Both the position numbers and the translations under genes were made by a program. Positions 53,258 to 64,000 of a stretch of DNA of 64,000 nucleotides are shown piece by piece (within the stretch, counting starts at the first letter, position 1; every line of letters starts with the position of its first letter). Origin of the DNA: Kitagawia praeruptora (taxonomy: Eukaryota; Streptophyta; Magnoliopsida; Apiales; Apiaceae); NCBI GenBank assembly GCA_037693485.1, contig CM075349.1, forward strand, positions 66,815,001-66,879,000, given 5' to 3'. The notes under the pieces were generated by a model that had not been told where the DNA came from, did not search any database, and saw only the letters and a list, made by a program, of their open reading frames with translations.

Positions 53258-53531
53258 TAGCAATACCTTGCGTACATATATATATTCCCATGCCATTCTC
53301 TGATTACTATTAACAGGGGTTGCCTAATATGAACAATGGTCAATTCATATATGTTATCTGACTACCATGAAATTATTTCACCCCGCTACGCCAAGACTAC
53401 CCCATCCTACAGTTGTTAGGAAATGCACTTAGTGTGCCACTCACTTCTCCCTTTCATAAAACATCACCCTATATCTCATGTCCACTCGAAAACACCCAAC
53501 AAGTACATTACTTCAAACAAATTAGAGGTTA
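53258..53531 (+). other. Helitron 3' flank of the RepHel gene
   Basis: Non-coding sequence after the RepHel stop, probably 3' UTR. It ends with GGTTA (53527-53531), the left copy of a target duplication. No polyadenylation signal stands out. Confidence 0.5.
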
Positions 53532-54896
53532 TGTTTGCACTAATTCACGCAAGCGTACGTGGTCACAAGTAATACAGATATAAGTCGAGTTCGTTCCCAC
53601 AGAGATCTGGTTATGGTTTTAATTCAGTAGATGCACCTATGCAACAATGTATGATTATTATTCACTGCTAAGACAAATAACAATTATGGGTTTAATAAAC
53701 TAAATTAACTAAGAAGTAAATTAACAAACTAAGAATTAACTAACTAATGAGAATTTAAATCAAATTACTTCTGCAATAGAAAACATGGGATCCTAACTTC
53801 ATTAAATACTTTGCTTAGATCTAACGCCTTTAATCACTATATGCAATGGTTATGATATCTGATCGGATAACACGAAACAAGTACACGCTACCTGTCAGCA
53901 TACGTATACCAAACTAAACATACATCCACAAAAGAGATAGAAGATGAATAGACACCAATTATGCTTAGACCCTATATGTCTATAGAATTTGAAAACATAA
54001 CGGTTGAAGAGCAAGTTATCCATAAAGATCACACAGGGCAGTATAAGTATTTTCATCTCACACCACGAATCATATTGATAAACAATTATGAACCTATGCT
54101 AGCATGGCAAGTTCTAAATCTCAAGATCCACTTTCACTTCACAAGAGATTAACAAATTAGATGTTCATGACGCATCTATCAATTAAGCATAACCATACGA
54201 GGATATCAGATATACATCACACACAGATCTTTAAAGCAATCAAGATACTAAAGCTCCATAAATAAATCCGTTAGAATCCCATGACAACGATTAGTTCATA
54301 ATCGAACCTCTCGTCATCATGGGATCAAGTGAAACCATGATAAAAACAAAGTATGAAAAAATACAAATAAATCTAAGTAATTGATATGTAATGGTTCAAC
54401 TCCTAATGATACAAATTACAAGGGTTGGATGTGTTTATATAGGCTCTATAATTCTTGCCCAGCAAGAAAATACCCAAAATAGAGTTAAAACAGAATTTCT
54501 GCAAAATACGTTTCCTAAACTGATTCTGTTTTTAAGGAAAATTCGTAGCTGACTTTTCTTCAGTATTTCTGGACCGTTTTAGTTGTAATTGGACCTCTGG
54601 ACCACCTTAGAATGATAGAGAATCTCGTTATCTTCGCGTGGACTGCTTACGGGCTGAAAACGGACTTATAGAACTCAAGATATGGCCACAACAGTGTAGA
54701 CTGCGCAACCCTTCTTAAAAATCCGAATTTTAATCAATTAATTCCCAAAAAATTATAGAAGCATCCACCTTAGTCAACATTCTCGTAAATCTGCACAACT
54801 AAGCAAAACACATCAAAACTACAAGAAACTTGAGTCCAAGACAATCAATTTAAGCCGATTTAGAATGTTCCAAGTGGATATAAAATCCACTTATCA
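53532..54896. mobile_element. LTR-like unit (solo LTR or small non-coding retrotransposon), 1365 bp
   Basis: It starts TGTTTGCACTAATTCACGC and ends ATCCACTTATCA (TG...CA), with an exact 5 bp duplication GGTTA at 53527-53531 and 54897-54901. It has no ORF of note, no second LTR and no clear internal primer site, so a solo LTR is the simplest reading; the strand is unclear. The GCAAGCGTACG and TTCGTTCCCACAGAGATC start resembles a widespread plant repeat, but I cannot name the family. Confidence 0.78.
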
Positions 54897-54901
54897 GGTT
54901 A

Positions 54902-55085
54902 CTGAGTCAAATATGTGGTTATTCGTGAGAAATGTATAAGGAAAATGATATTGTTAATAACTATTTTTTTCCCACCTAATTTTTGGCCTGTTTCAATTAT
55001 ACTTTCATTTTAGCAAATAAAACCAAGTAATCTTTTATAAAAGGCAAAGCAGCTATGCCAATATGCTACCCTGATGATAGGAATA
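54902..55085. other. Unassigned sequence, possibly the Helitron 3' end
   Basis: A short AT-rich stretch after the LTR-like unit. GGCAAAGCAGCTATGCC near 55043 is a weak hairpin (4 bp arms). It does not meet the expected Helitron ending with CTRR, so the border is unresolved. Confidence 0.3.
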
Positions 55086-55476
55086 TATTTTAACTTAAAA
55101 TTTGTTACCAATTATTTGGTATTATAAGGAAGTTATCAAGGCAGTTATCAAGGAAATAATTTTTGGCAAGAAAATAATTTGTGGTTTGTGTATTTTATAT
55201 AATATCAATTATTTGAGTAATTAAAGGTACTAAAATGGGTACCAAAATTTGTTACCAATTATTTGGTATTAATAATAACAACTGCCAAGAAAAATTGACA
55301 ATTGTTAGAAAGGAAATAATTTTTGGCAAGAAAATAATTTGTGGTTTGTCAAGGAAATAATTTTTGCCAAGAAAATAATTTGTGGTTTGTCATGATGTGT
55401 ATTTTATATAATATCAATTATTTGAGTAATTAAAAGTACTAAATTGGGTACCAAAATTTGTTACCAACAACGACAC
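55086..55476 (-). repeat. Second, inverted copy of the 14.7-15.1 kb AT-rich repeat
   Basis: AAATTTGTTACCAATTATTTGG, AAATAATTTTTGGCAAGAAA and GTACTAAATTGGGTACCAA appear in the same order as the reverse complement of 14742-15095. The copy ends at CAACGACAC, where Retand-2 is inserted. The matching left copy has GTGTCGTTGTTGG. Confidence 0.8.
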
Positions 55477-55975
55477 TGTTGTGGATTAAAATCTGGGTCA
55501 CGAATTTGTAATTAATGCTAGGGTTCGGGAGCTTCTTGCTTTAATGGTTGTTTCCGTGTACGAGACTGACCGGTCCTCACAGAATGCCTACGTATCTCGT
55601 ATTGAGAATCAAGCCAAAAACGTAGTTCTGAGATTGAGGGGTTAGACCCTTTATATAGGCTGAGAAGCCCTAGAATCGTAGTAGGGTTAGGTGACTTGGT
55701 GGGCAAGTCACCGACTAGAAGAAGGTTCTAGTCTCCTTCCATTCAAGAATCAGTTTCCATGTTGAGATATGTATCATGGAGGCTAAGTCAGGCAAGAGTC
55801 AGATTCTTGCTTGACTCTTATTTGCTGAGCTGTTTTATTACCCTTAATATTAATTACGAAATTAATATTATAATTAGGGTTTGGGCCCATCTGGTGGGCC
55901 CCACGTTTGGACCATTCTAGGTTTAATTAATGCCACATTAAATGCGTCTTTAGGACTTACTTCTAGCCCATATCA
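55477..55975 (-). repeat. 3' LTR of Retand-2
   Basis: In plus orientation it runs from TGTTGTGGATTAAAATCTGG to GCCCATATCA, 499 bp. On the minus strand it starts TGATATGGGC directly after AAGTTGGGGGGCAAA, the polypurine tract. The block GCCTACGTATCTCGT with ACGTAGTTC is common in Tat-type LTRs. GACAC (55472-55476) is the probable target duplication; the other copy is outside. Confidence 0.82.
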
Positions 55976-57782
55976 TTTGCCCCCCAACTTCTAGGAAAAT
56001 TGATCAGGTTTTTCTTGAAGTTATAACGGCCTTACTCGAGACTTGGGTCAGGGCTTATTGCTCTTACGTGAGTATTTTCAACAATATCATCTTATTGTAA
56101 AGCGTGGAGCGACCGACGCATTTACGACGATGTTGAACGACACTAAGCGGTGTTAAATGGCACTAGACAGTGCTAATCAGCCATAAACAACGTTTAAACA
56201 GTGTTAAACAATGTTAAATAGCATGAAATGGCACTAAGGGCACTAATCGGTGCTAAACAGCTCTAATCGGCAATAATTTGTGCTAACAGGCACTAATCAG
56301 TGCTTAAACAGCACTAAACGGTGCTAATCGGCACTAATTTGTGCTTAACCGACACTAATCTGTGCTAATCGGAGAAGACTCGGGACAATTGCAGCCTCTT
56401 CCAGGCAGCTAGCCAGCCGACAAGGGTCCTGGTCAGCTGTCAGGTGCTCCTGGTCGGCTGCCAGGTGCTCCTGGTCGGCCAGACCCTTCCCATGGCACCT
56501 GGTCGGCTGCCAGTGCTCCTGGTTGCCTACCATGTGCTCCTGGTTGCCTGCCATGTGCTCCTGGTTGCCTGCCATGTGCTCCTGGTTGCCTGCCATGTGC
56601 TCCTTGTTCGCCGGCAAGTTAACGAGAAATCCATGTTGACTTTTAATGATGCCACACGATGTTTAAACGACGTTTCAATGTTTGTTAAACGACATTAAAT
56701 GGCATAAAACGGCACTTCATGGTGCTAATAGACTCTATACGGCGCTAAGTTGAAGGTCGATGTTTGTCCCGGAAAGTAGAAAACTTCAACAGAACCATCA
56801 AACGACCCAACCAACTAACGGGAGGTGCCAAGATGGGTGCCGGGAAGTCAGTTGATGCCCCTTCGTGGCACCTGGTCGGCTGCCAGGTGCTCCTGGTCGG
56901 CTGCCAGGTGCTCCTGATCGGCCAGACCTCTTCCATGGCACCTGGTCGGCTGCCAGTGCTCCTGGTTGCCTGCCAGGTGCTCCTGGTCGGCCAGACCTCT
57001 TCCATGCCACCTGGTCGGCTGCCAGTGCTCCTGGTTGCCTGCCAGGTGCTCCAGATTGCCCGGGAGTGCTTGAACGACATTTCAATCTATGTTGAACGAC
57101 GTTGAATGGCATAAGACGGCACTACACGGTGCTAATCGATGCTTAAACGACACTTAGTTGGAGGTCGATGTTTGTTTCGGAAAGTGAGAAACCTTCAACA
57201 GAACCATCAAACGATTCAACCAACTGACGAGAGGTGCCAGGAGGTCGGCTGAAGCCCCTCTATGGCACCTGGTTGGCTGCCAGGTGCTCCTGGTCGGCCA
57301 GACCTTCTCAATGGCACCTGGTCGGCTGCCAGGTGATCCTGGTCGGCCAGACCTTCTCAATGGCACCTGGTCGGCTGCCAGGTGATCCTGGTTGCCTGCC
57401 AGGTGCTCCTTGGTTGCTTTATCGTACCTCTCGGAGCTTTTCACAATGCTTGGAATCTCGTTCGTGAATCACGTCCTTGACATCCGTATGTTGTATACTT
57501 CCTTTCAGGGCATAACCAGTCTCTTTGTTAGCAAAGACTAACTGATAGTGTTTTATCTTCCTTAAACGTAATTAGCTTCTTAAGCTTAGATGAGTGTCCT
57601 AGCACAGCTAGTTATTTATTTCTTCACATAGATCCTTCTTTTCTTCCCCGCAATCATACGAACTGATATAACTTTTGCCAGATATAGCAGATGAATTCCA
57701 TTTTTTCATGTATAAACGATAGATGACCTGCAAACACGAACCGAGCCGTGTTTCAACCTGATATAGAAGGTCACCCATCTTC
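55976..57782 (-). repeat. Retand-2 3' region: two kinds of tandem repeats
   Basis: After the polypurine tract, 56120-56370 holds degenerate short units with CACTAATCGGTGCTAA. From 56400 to 57430 come arrays of about 20 bp units (GTGCTCCTGGTCGGCTGCCAG and GGTTGCCTGCCA variants) in three blocks (56405-56620, 56870-57060, 57265-57415). The last two are linked by a near-copied spacer with CGATGTTTGT and CAACAGAACCATCAAACG, giving a higher-order period of about 409 bp. CCTGG and CCAGG pairs allow hairpins. The ORFs seen on both strands here follow the repeat and are not genes. 57431-57782 shows nothing else. Confidence 0.82.
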
Positions 57783-57790
57783 TATAAAAG
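57783..57790 (+). promoter_or_regulatory. TATA box of the Retand-2 antisense gene
   Basis: TATAAAAG lies 120 bases before the ATG at 57903 and is followed by a pyrimidine-rich leader (CACTTCACTTCTTCTTAC). This is a good plant core promoter context, on the strand opposite to pol. Confidence 0.68.
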
Positions 57791-57902
57791 AGTGGGGGGA
57801 GCCTTCATTTTCATTCACTTCACTTCTTCTTACTTCTAAAATTCTCTTTGAAGCTTTCAAGCTCTAAAGCTTTCAAGTTCTAGCTTCAAGTTCGAGCTCA
57901 AG

Positions 57903-59942
57903 ATGGCAGATGGCAACCGCGCTTCGGCTCTGTCATTCTCTATGTCTGAGGCGATGTCCAAGAGAACCATGGCCAAAACATTGTGAGGTAAACTTAGACT
58001 AAATCCCCCTTCATATATTGATTGTAGATTTGATTCTTTATATGACTTGTTGAGTACCATGAGGGATGCATTCCCCAACAACTCTGAATTAGCTGCGTAC
58101 CATAGCCCGTGCAAGTTTGACAAGGATGATGTTAACAAAATCAAGGAGCTATATGGCTTCCCGGACGTGATCAAGGTTCGCCTTCCTGGCTTAGCCGATA
58201 GAACCTGTAATTGGCACCCAGAGAGGGTATGTGTCTACAAAGGTGCCCTTGAAGCAGGCCTGAGATTCCCTGTCGATCAGTTCATCATAAGGCTCCTAGC
58301 AGAGCTTCAGGTTCATCCCTGCCAGTTGTATCCTAATGCTTGGCGGGCTATCATCATCTTCATGCTGAGGTGTCGGGATCTAGGCATCGAACCAACTACT
58401 ACAATGTTCCGGAGTATATTCGCCACCAAGAACTCATCTGAGATTCAGAAGGGATGGATAACTATTCAGCACCGAACTAATGTTCCACATATTGTGAACG
58501 CCTTTTCGTTCCCAGATTCCCATCACTTCTGGGACCAATTCTTTGTGTCTAAGTTTGGGGAAGTGCATGACGCGACACACTTTATATGTGATCTTGACGA
58601 GAAAGAGCTTCTTGATCGTGATAAATTACTTGCTGATGATGGCCGTACTCACTACAAAGTTTTCTTAAACGAGAAGAGACTTGTAGAAGCTGGCCTTAGC
58701 TTACTTTCTGCTAAGGGTAATTTTTTTATTTGCACATTATGAACTCTGTTTGTTCTTATTCTGATATTTTTTCCTGTTGCCATTTCAGTTGCGGAGGAGA
58801 TAGACAACCGGCCCGAGAACCAGCCGAAAGTCACTAGAAGGATGATCAAGAGAGCCGAGGCGGCTGGCGTCCAACCTGAGCCAAAGATCCCGCAGTTCCT
58901 ATCGGGGTGTTCTTCAAAGAGATCGCGAGATGCTGACGGGAGAGTCAAGACCCCCTTCGTCCCTGGTTGGGGTATATGTGAGCAAGATTCTGTCTTGGGA
59001 TGCCCAGAGTCGGCCTTGGATTGGTCCAAATTCTGCATCACTCCCCCCGATCTTTTGACAGTAACTGCCGGGGATAAATTTGATGAGGCGGAGAAACTAG
59101 GAGCTCAAGCCCTGTACTAGGTTCCCAACTTTTCATCTTAGATGTAGTATTTTCACATAACTTATGATTATAAATGTCTCATTGATTCTTTGTTCCAGGC
59201 CAATGCCCAGTTCCAGGCCAGCACTCGCATAGGTAGTGCATATCGAGAGGAAAATGTGGCCTTGAAGAAGGAGAAAGCAACTTTTGATGAGAGACGCCAA
59301 GACTTGGAGTCTAGGGCCATCCGGGCTGAAGCTGATGCTCATTCTCTCCAGAGACAGTATGAATCCCTGTATAACAAAAGGGCAGCAGATTACAAGCTAG
59401 TGGTGAAGGCTTACCAGGAGTCCGAGGATTTCTTCCGTCTTATAGAGGAGCATGGCGATGAAGTTCGTCCGGGTATTATGTCTATTGGTTGGGATCGATC
59501 CATCAATGCTGTGAGCAAGAGGCACCCTACTGTGGTTAATCCGAGGGACTTTCCAAGTCCTTATAATCAAGGTACTTCGGGCTCTGAAGCCAACCCAGTA
59601 GCTCAGGCTTCGGGTTCAGGCTCTAGGGGAAGTCGCCGCTGTTCTGGCTCCGGTTCGAGAGGGGGTGTCCGAGCCAATATGGACGATTCAGTTTCCTCGG
59701 ATCCTCGGGGGAAACGGCCTATGACCGTGCAGAAAGGGAGAGTGGTTCACCAAGCGGTCCCTTTGAACAGAGTGGCTCAGATCGAGGATAGCTCATCTTC
59801 TGAGGAGGAAGAGGTTGTGCCTCAACCAATGGTAATGGCCGAACCAGATAATGGCCCTGACGAGGAAAGCTCGGAGGAAGAGAGTGGTGAGGAAGATAGC
59901 AGAGAAGAAGAGAGTGGTGAAGAGGAGGATTCAGATGAGTAG
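57903..59942 (+). pseudogene. Retand-2 antisense accessory gene, three exons, two stops
   Basis: The gene starts at ATG 57903 (MADGNRASALSFSMSEAM). Exon 1 is 57903-58716 with a GTAATT donor (phase 1), exon 2 is 58789-59120 (phase 0) and exon 3 is 59199-59942. Exon 1 has the PF04195-like region (GLRFPVDQFIIRLLAELQ, then AWRAIIIFMLRC), matching the Retand-1 antisense gene. Exon 3 has a coiled coil (about 59250-59410) and ends in a serine/glutamate-rich acidic tail. A TGA at 57984-57986 interrupts early, and TAG 59118-59120 falls at the end of exon 2. Both fit C-to-T change at arginine and glutamine codons. Intron number and phases are the same as in Retand-1. Function unknown. Confidence 0.75.
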
Positions 59943-60352
59943 TTGGGATTGCTTGGTGGCCTTACATGGCCTAGCTTGGCCGCATGTGGCTTCGTATTTC
60001 TAGCTTTCAATCAAGGTCCTTCGGGATCAAACTTTTATTTGCCTAAGTGATGTAACTTAACTGTCGGCCCTTCGGGGTCTTTATTTATGCACTTGTTTCT
60101 TTCATTCATATGTTCATTTATTTTCGGTACTTGATCTTTCTAGATTTGCACTCAGTAGGTGCTAGGTACTTAAACAAAACATAGACTTTACAGAATGGAA
60201 AACAAACTTGCATTAATAACTCAAATGGGTTCAACCCTTACATAGCTTATTATTGTCCTACTCGGGGCATTAATCCCTGGAATGGTTTCATCGAACCTTA
60301 TTTCTACTTCTTCTACTAGGTAAATAAAAAGTTACATCCTTGCAGAGGCAAC
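59943..60352. other. Convergent 3' ends of the antisense gene and Retand-2 pol
   Basis: Non-coding. It includes a CTTCGGGATCAAAC / CCCTTCGGGGTCTTTATT pair near 60018-60083 and probable 3' UTRs of two genes that face each other. No ORF is supported. Confidence 0.55.
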
Positions 60353-63300
60353 TTATACATAATAAATCTTGAGGTTCAAGGCATGCCAGGTACGGGGCAC
60401 CTCAACCCCGTCCAAGGTTTCCAACTTGTACGATCCTCATCCCAGCGTCTTCCTAACTCGATACGGACCTTCCCAGTTTGGGGCTAACTTTCCCTTCTGG
60501 CCAACTCCAGAAGCCTCGATCTTCCTCAGAACTAAGTCACCTTGCTGAAAGAACCTCTCCTTAACCCTGTGGTTATAATAAAAGGATGCTTTCTTCTGAT
60601 GCTCCGCATTTCTGGCATTCGCCTTGTCCCTGACTTCATTAATCAGATCCAGGGCGAGCCTCATGCCTTCTTCATTAGTCTCAGGTTCGAATGCCTCAAC
60701 TTGAGGCGACGCATGCATGATCTCCAGTGGCACCACTGCCTCACCTCCATAAGCTAGCAGAAACGGGGTTGCTCCGGTGGTCACCTTACAAGTAGTGCGA
60801 TAAGCCCATAGTATAGGCAGCAACTCATCCACCCAAGTGTTCCTTGAACGTTCGACCCTTTTCTTTAGTCCATCAAGGATTATGCGATTGGCCACCTCGG
60901 CCTACCCATTCGCTTGCCGGTGTGCTACTGAAGTAAAATGAAGTTCAATAGCGTTTTCCTTACAGTACTTTTTGAACTCCTCATTGTTGAACTGCGTCCC
61001 ATTATCTGTCACAAGGATTCGTGGGATGCCATACCTACAAATTATGTTCTCCCAAAAGAACTGGGCAACTTGCTTGGTGGTTATCTTGGCTAGAGGCTTA
61101 GCCTCAATCCACTTGGTGAAATAGTCAATGGCGACTATCAGAAACTTCCTCTGTGCCGAAGCCATAGGGAAAGGACCTAGTATGTCCATCCCCCACATTG
61201 CAAACGGGATGGGAGAATTGATCGACGTTAACATATCAGGCGGTTGCCTTACAATCGGAGCGTGCTTCTGGCACCTATCACACCTCTTGACATAATTCTG
61301 TGCATCGGCCAGCATCTCTGGCCAATAAAATCCCAGACGAGTTATTTTGTGAGCCAAGGCCCTGCCCCCCAGGTGCTGCCCACATATTCTTTCATGAACT
61401 TCCTCCAAGGCTTCTCTTGCCTCTTGGGGCCTCAAGCACTTCAAGTACGGGACGACAAACGATCTCTTGTAGAGGATGCCTTCAATCAAGGCATATCTCA
61501 ATGCTCTCACTGACAGCTTTCGTGCCTCCAAGGCATTGTCCGGGAGCCAACCTGTTTCGAGGTGAGCTTTGATAGGATCAATCCAGCAACCTCCTACATC
61601 AATCGGTGCCACCAACTTAGAGTTGATGGTCGGGGCCTTCAAGACCTGGAAGTAGACACTTCCTGTATGATTCTCTATCTCAGAAGAAGCGAACTTAGAC
61701 AGGGCATCGGCCTTAACATTCTCTTCCCTTGGAATGTGTTCCACATAGCATTCCTCAAACTGAGTCATAACAGCTTTTACGACTCTCAGGTATTTTGCCA
61801 TAGTTTCATCCTTGGCCTCAAACTCACCATTCACTTCCGAGACTACCAATCTTGAATCTCCATACACTTTGAGGTTCTTGACCCTCATGACTCTAGCCAA
61901 GCCTAAACCGGCTATCAAGGCTTAATATTCAGCTTCGTTGTTGGTTGTCTGAAAATCCAACTTCAAAGCATACTCGACTATGAACCCATCGGGGCTTTGC
62001 AAGACTAAACCTGTACCGCTAGATTTTGTTTTTGATGCTCCATCAAAATAGAGCACCCAATACTCTTTCAGATCAGGTGCAAGCGCTTCATCCTTATTTT
62101 CACATTCTCAGTTGGGTATTATCTCCTGCCCCTCGACTTCTTGGTTGCTAATGGTACATTCAACCACGAAGTCAGCCAATGCCTGAGCCTTGATGGCTGT
62201 CCGAGGCTTATACATTATGTCAAATTCCCCGAGATCTATTGCCCATTTGATCAATCTTCCACTAGCTTTCGGGCTGTGCAATATGCTTCTCAACTGTTGA
62301 TCCGTCAAGACCTCAATCTTGTGGGCCTGGAAGTACGGTCGCATCTTCCTTGAGGCAGTTATTAATGCCAAAGCAAACTTCTCAATGGGGGAGTAATTCA
62401 ACTCAGCCCCATGCAACACCTTGCTCACATAGTAGATGGGTTTCTGAACCTTCTTCTCTTCTCTAACAAGAACTGCACTCAATGCTTGTTCAGATACCGC
62501 CAGGTACAGATAAAGAGTCTCCCCAGGACTAGGCTTGGCCAACAACGGGGCTTCAGCCATGTACTTCTTCAACTGTTCAAAGGCCTCTTGGCTCTCTACA
62601 GTCCACTCAAAATTTTTCACTTTCTTTAATACCTGAAAGAAAGGCAAACACTTGTCACCAGACTTGGAGATAAATCTCCCTAGAGCCGCAACTCGGCCAG
62701 TTAGCTTTTGTACATCTCGTATAGAGCGGGGTGGTTCCATGTCCAAGATTGCTTTGATCTTGTCAGGGTTGGCCTCTATGCCTCTCTTCGAAACCATCAA
62801 TCCCAAAAATTTTCCTGATCCAACACCTAAAGCACACTTGGCTGGATTTAACATCATCTTGTGGTGCCTCAGCACTTCGAATGCCTCTCTGAGGTGCCTA
62901 ATATGGTCAGCCTTGAGTAGGCTCTTGACTAACATGTCATCAACATAGACCTCCATGGTTTTTCCAATCTGATGAGCGAATATCTTATTCACCAATCGTT
63001 GATAAGTAGCTCCTACATTCTTGAGACCAAAAGCCATAACAAGATAACAGAAAACACCAAAATCAGTAATGAAAGATACCTTTGGGATGTCATCCTTGTG
63101 CATCTTAATTTGATTGTAACCACTGAAACCATCCATGAAACTCAACATCTCGTGTCCAGCTGTGGCATCTATTAGGGTGTCAATCCTTGGTAGAGGGAAA
63201 CAATCCTTTGGGCATGCATCATTTAAATCTGTGAAGTCGATACACATTCTCCACTTTCCATTCGCTTTCTTGACCATGACAGGGTTAGCCAGCCATTCAG

Positions 63301-64000
63301 GGAACTGAATCTCTTCAATAAATCCAGCTTCCAAAAGCTTGTCAACTTCCTGCTTAATGGCCTCCTGTCTTTCAGGAGCAAAATTCCTCTTTTTCTGCTT
63401 TATGGTCTTCCATTCGGGATCAACATTCAATTTATGAGTTATCAGTTGGGGGTCAATCCCTAGCATGTCCGCTGCTTTCCAAGCAAATACATCACTATTC
63501 TCTTGTAAGAACATTGTCAACTCACCCTTCAGGGGTTCCTTCAGAGATGCTCCTATATATGTAACCTTCTCTGGGTCACCCAGCTCCAGAGGAACGGGGA
63601 TTAAATCCTCTGCTGGCTTCCCTCGGTGTTCATCATCACCACGGACATCCATGTCTTCAATCGGGAGTACCTGCCCCCCGACTCCATCAGCTCTTAGGGC
63701 GGATACATAACAACTTCTTGCCATCTTCTGGTCGCCTTTTTGTTCTCCGACCCCATTTTGGGTTGGAAACTTAATTTTCATGTGATATGTTGAGGCAACA
63801 GCCTTGAACGCATGAAGTCCAGTCCTTCCCAGGATTGCGTTATAAGTTGAGGCTGCCTTAATTACCATAAAATTCAACATTTTAGTAGCTTCCTTAGGTT
63901 CCTGCCTGATTGTCATGGGTAACTGGATAGTACCCTCCACCTTGGACTCAATTCCATTGAATCCGTAGATGGGCATGTTGGTCGGGGTCAGCTGAGAATC
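60353..64000 (-). pseudogene. Retand-2 pol (protease, RT, two RNase H, integrase), four premature stops, partial
   Basis: On the minus strand, protease ends near 63700 (STYNAILGRTGLH), RT spans about 63400-62900 (FMDGFSGYNQIKMHK and VYVDDMLVKS), the first RNase H about 62550-62130, the second RNase H about 62060-61700 (AGLGLARVMRVKNLKVYGDS) and integrase about 61500-60600 (GMDILGPFP, VTDNGTQF, VANRIILDG). In-frame stops are at 62108-62110 (TGA), 61919-61921 (TAA), 60902-60904 (TAG) and 60437-60439 (TGA); the frame is unchanged across all. The natural end is a TAA at 60353-60355. The gene continues beyond the right edge. Confidence 0.88.

Larger units (their letters stand above)
29133..55085 (+). 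mobile_element. Autonomous-type Helitron inserted in the old copia
   Basis: The copia integrase is broken at AAAA^TCTATTATATA; a 5' TC after a target A is the rule for Helitrons, and the start resembles the putative Helitron end at 17087. A multi-exon RepHel gene with a zinc-finger region, HUH Rep and PIF1-type helicase lies inside. Without Retand-1 (40352-51845) and the LTR-like unit (53532-54896) the element is roughly 13 kb. The 3' end is not pinned down: I found no clear hairpin with CTRR after 53.3 kb, and a foreign repeat begins near 55.1 kb. The right border given is an upper guess. Confidence 0.75.
55477..64000 (-). mobile_element. Second Tat/Retand-type element, 3' part (Retand-2), minus strand
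   Basis: Reading right to left: protease, RT, two RNase H domains, integrase, a convergent antisense gene, a tandem-repeat 3' region, a polypurine tract (GGGGGGCAAA, the same core as in Retand-1) and a 499 bp LTR. The rest, including gag and the 5' LTR, lies beyond 64000. It is clearly diverged from Retand-1 in all parts. Four stops break pol, so this copy is inactive. Confidence 0.88.

Noticed and set aside
54902..55085. Helitron 3' end with hairpin near 55043
   Set aside because: The inverted arms are only about 4 bp and no CTRR-T ending follows, so I did not call it as a terminus.
56345..57467. Several repeat-rich ORFs on both strands (for example 56444-56698, 56764-57105, 56798-57112)
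   Set aside because: They overlap each other on both strands and follow the period of the CCTGGTCGG repeats. No known domain or start context.

Overview
The window is flowering-plant nuclear heterochromatin, most likely from a dicot with a repeat-rich genome. I see no ordinary host gene, tRNA, rRNA or CRISPR array. Almost every base that can be assigned belongs to a transposable element. The evidence is Ty3/gypsy and Ty1/copia polyproteins, long LTRs, a Helitron RepHel gene with plant-type introns, a LINE fragment and several MITEs. The species cannot be named from this sequence.

Layout. 1-6640: 3' part of a Tekay/Del-type chromovirus (pol and a 3.5 kb LTR), inserted in the integrase of a second Tekay element (6641-12264), which itself sits in a LINE fragment (12265-14094). 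14095-17087: AT-rich, probably a non-autonomous Helitron on the minus strand, carrying tandem repeats, two MITEs and a retroposed insert. 17638-29132: an old copia element, split by a young, nearly intact minus-strand copia (19308-27803, target duplication GAACA). 29133 to about 55 kb: an autonomous-type Helitron inserted in that copia; its RepHel gene has 11 exons spread over 29484-53257. 40352-51845: a complete Tat/Retand-type gypsy element (643 bp LTRs, target duplication CCAGG) in the last intron of the Helitron gene. 53532-54896: an LTR-like unit with target duplication GGTTA. 55477-64000: the 3' half of a second, diverged Tat/Retand element on the minus strand, running off the window.

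How the parts relate. The nesting gives a relative order: the old copia came first, then the Helitron inside it, then Retand-1 inside the Helitron. The minus-strand copia entered the old copia independently and looks youngest (LTRs differ at about 7 positions plus one G-run). The old copia, the Helitron Rep half, Tekay-1 and both Tat elements carry premature stops. The minus-strand copia has open gag and pol frames, and the Helitron helicase exons are also open.

Most unusual signals: (a) a short CAGCAAGC-type motif repeated about 50 times through the LTRs, gag and pol of the young copia, in three reading frames; (b) a homologous three-exon antisense gene with its own TATA box and the same intron phases (1, then 0) in two diverged Tat elements; (c) duplicated AT-hook exons bounded only by phase-1 introns at the start of the Helitron gene; (d) a small ORF in the Tekay LTRs whose start resembles the histone H3 tail. 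All coordinates and counts were read by eye, so small errors are possible.
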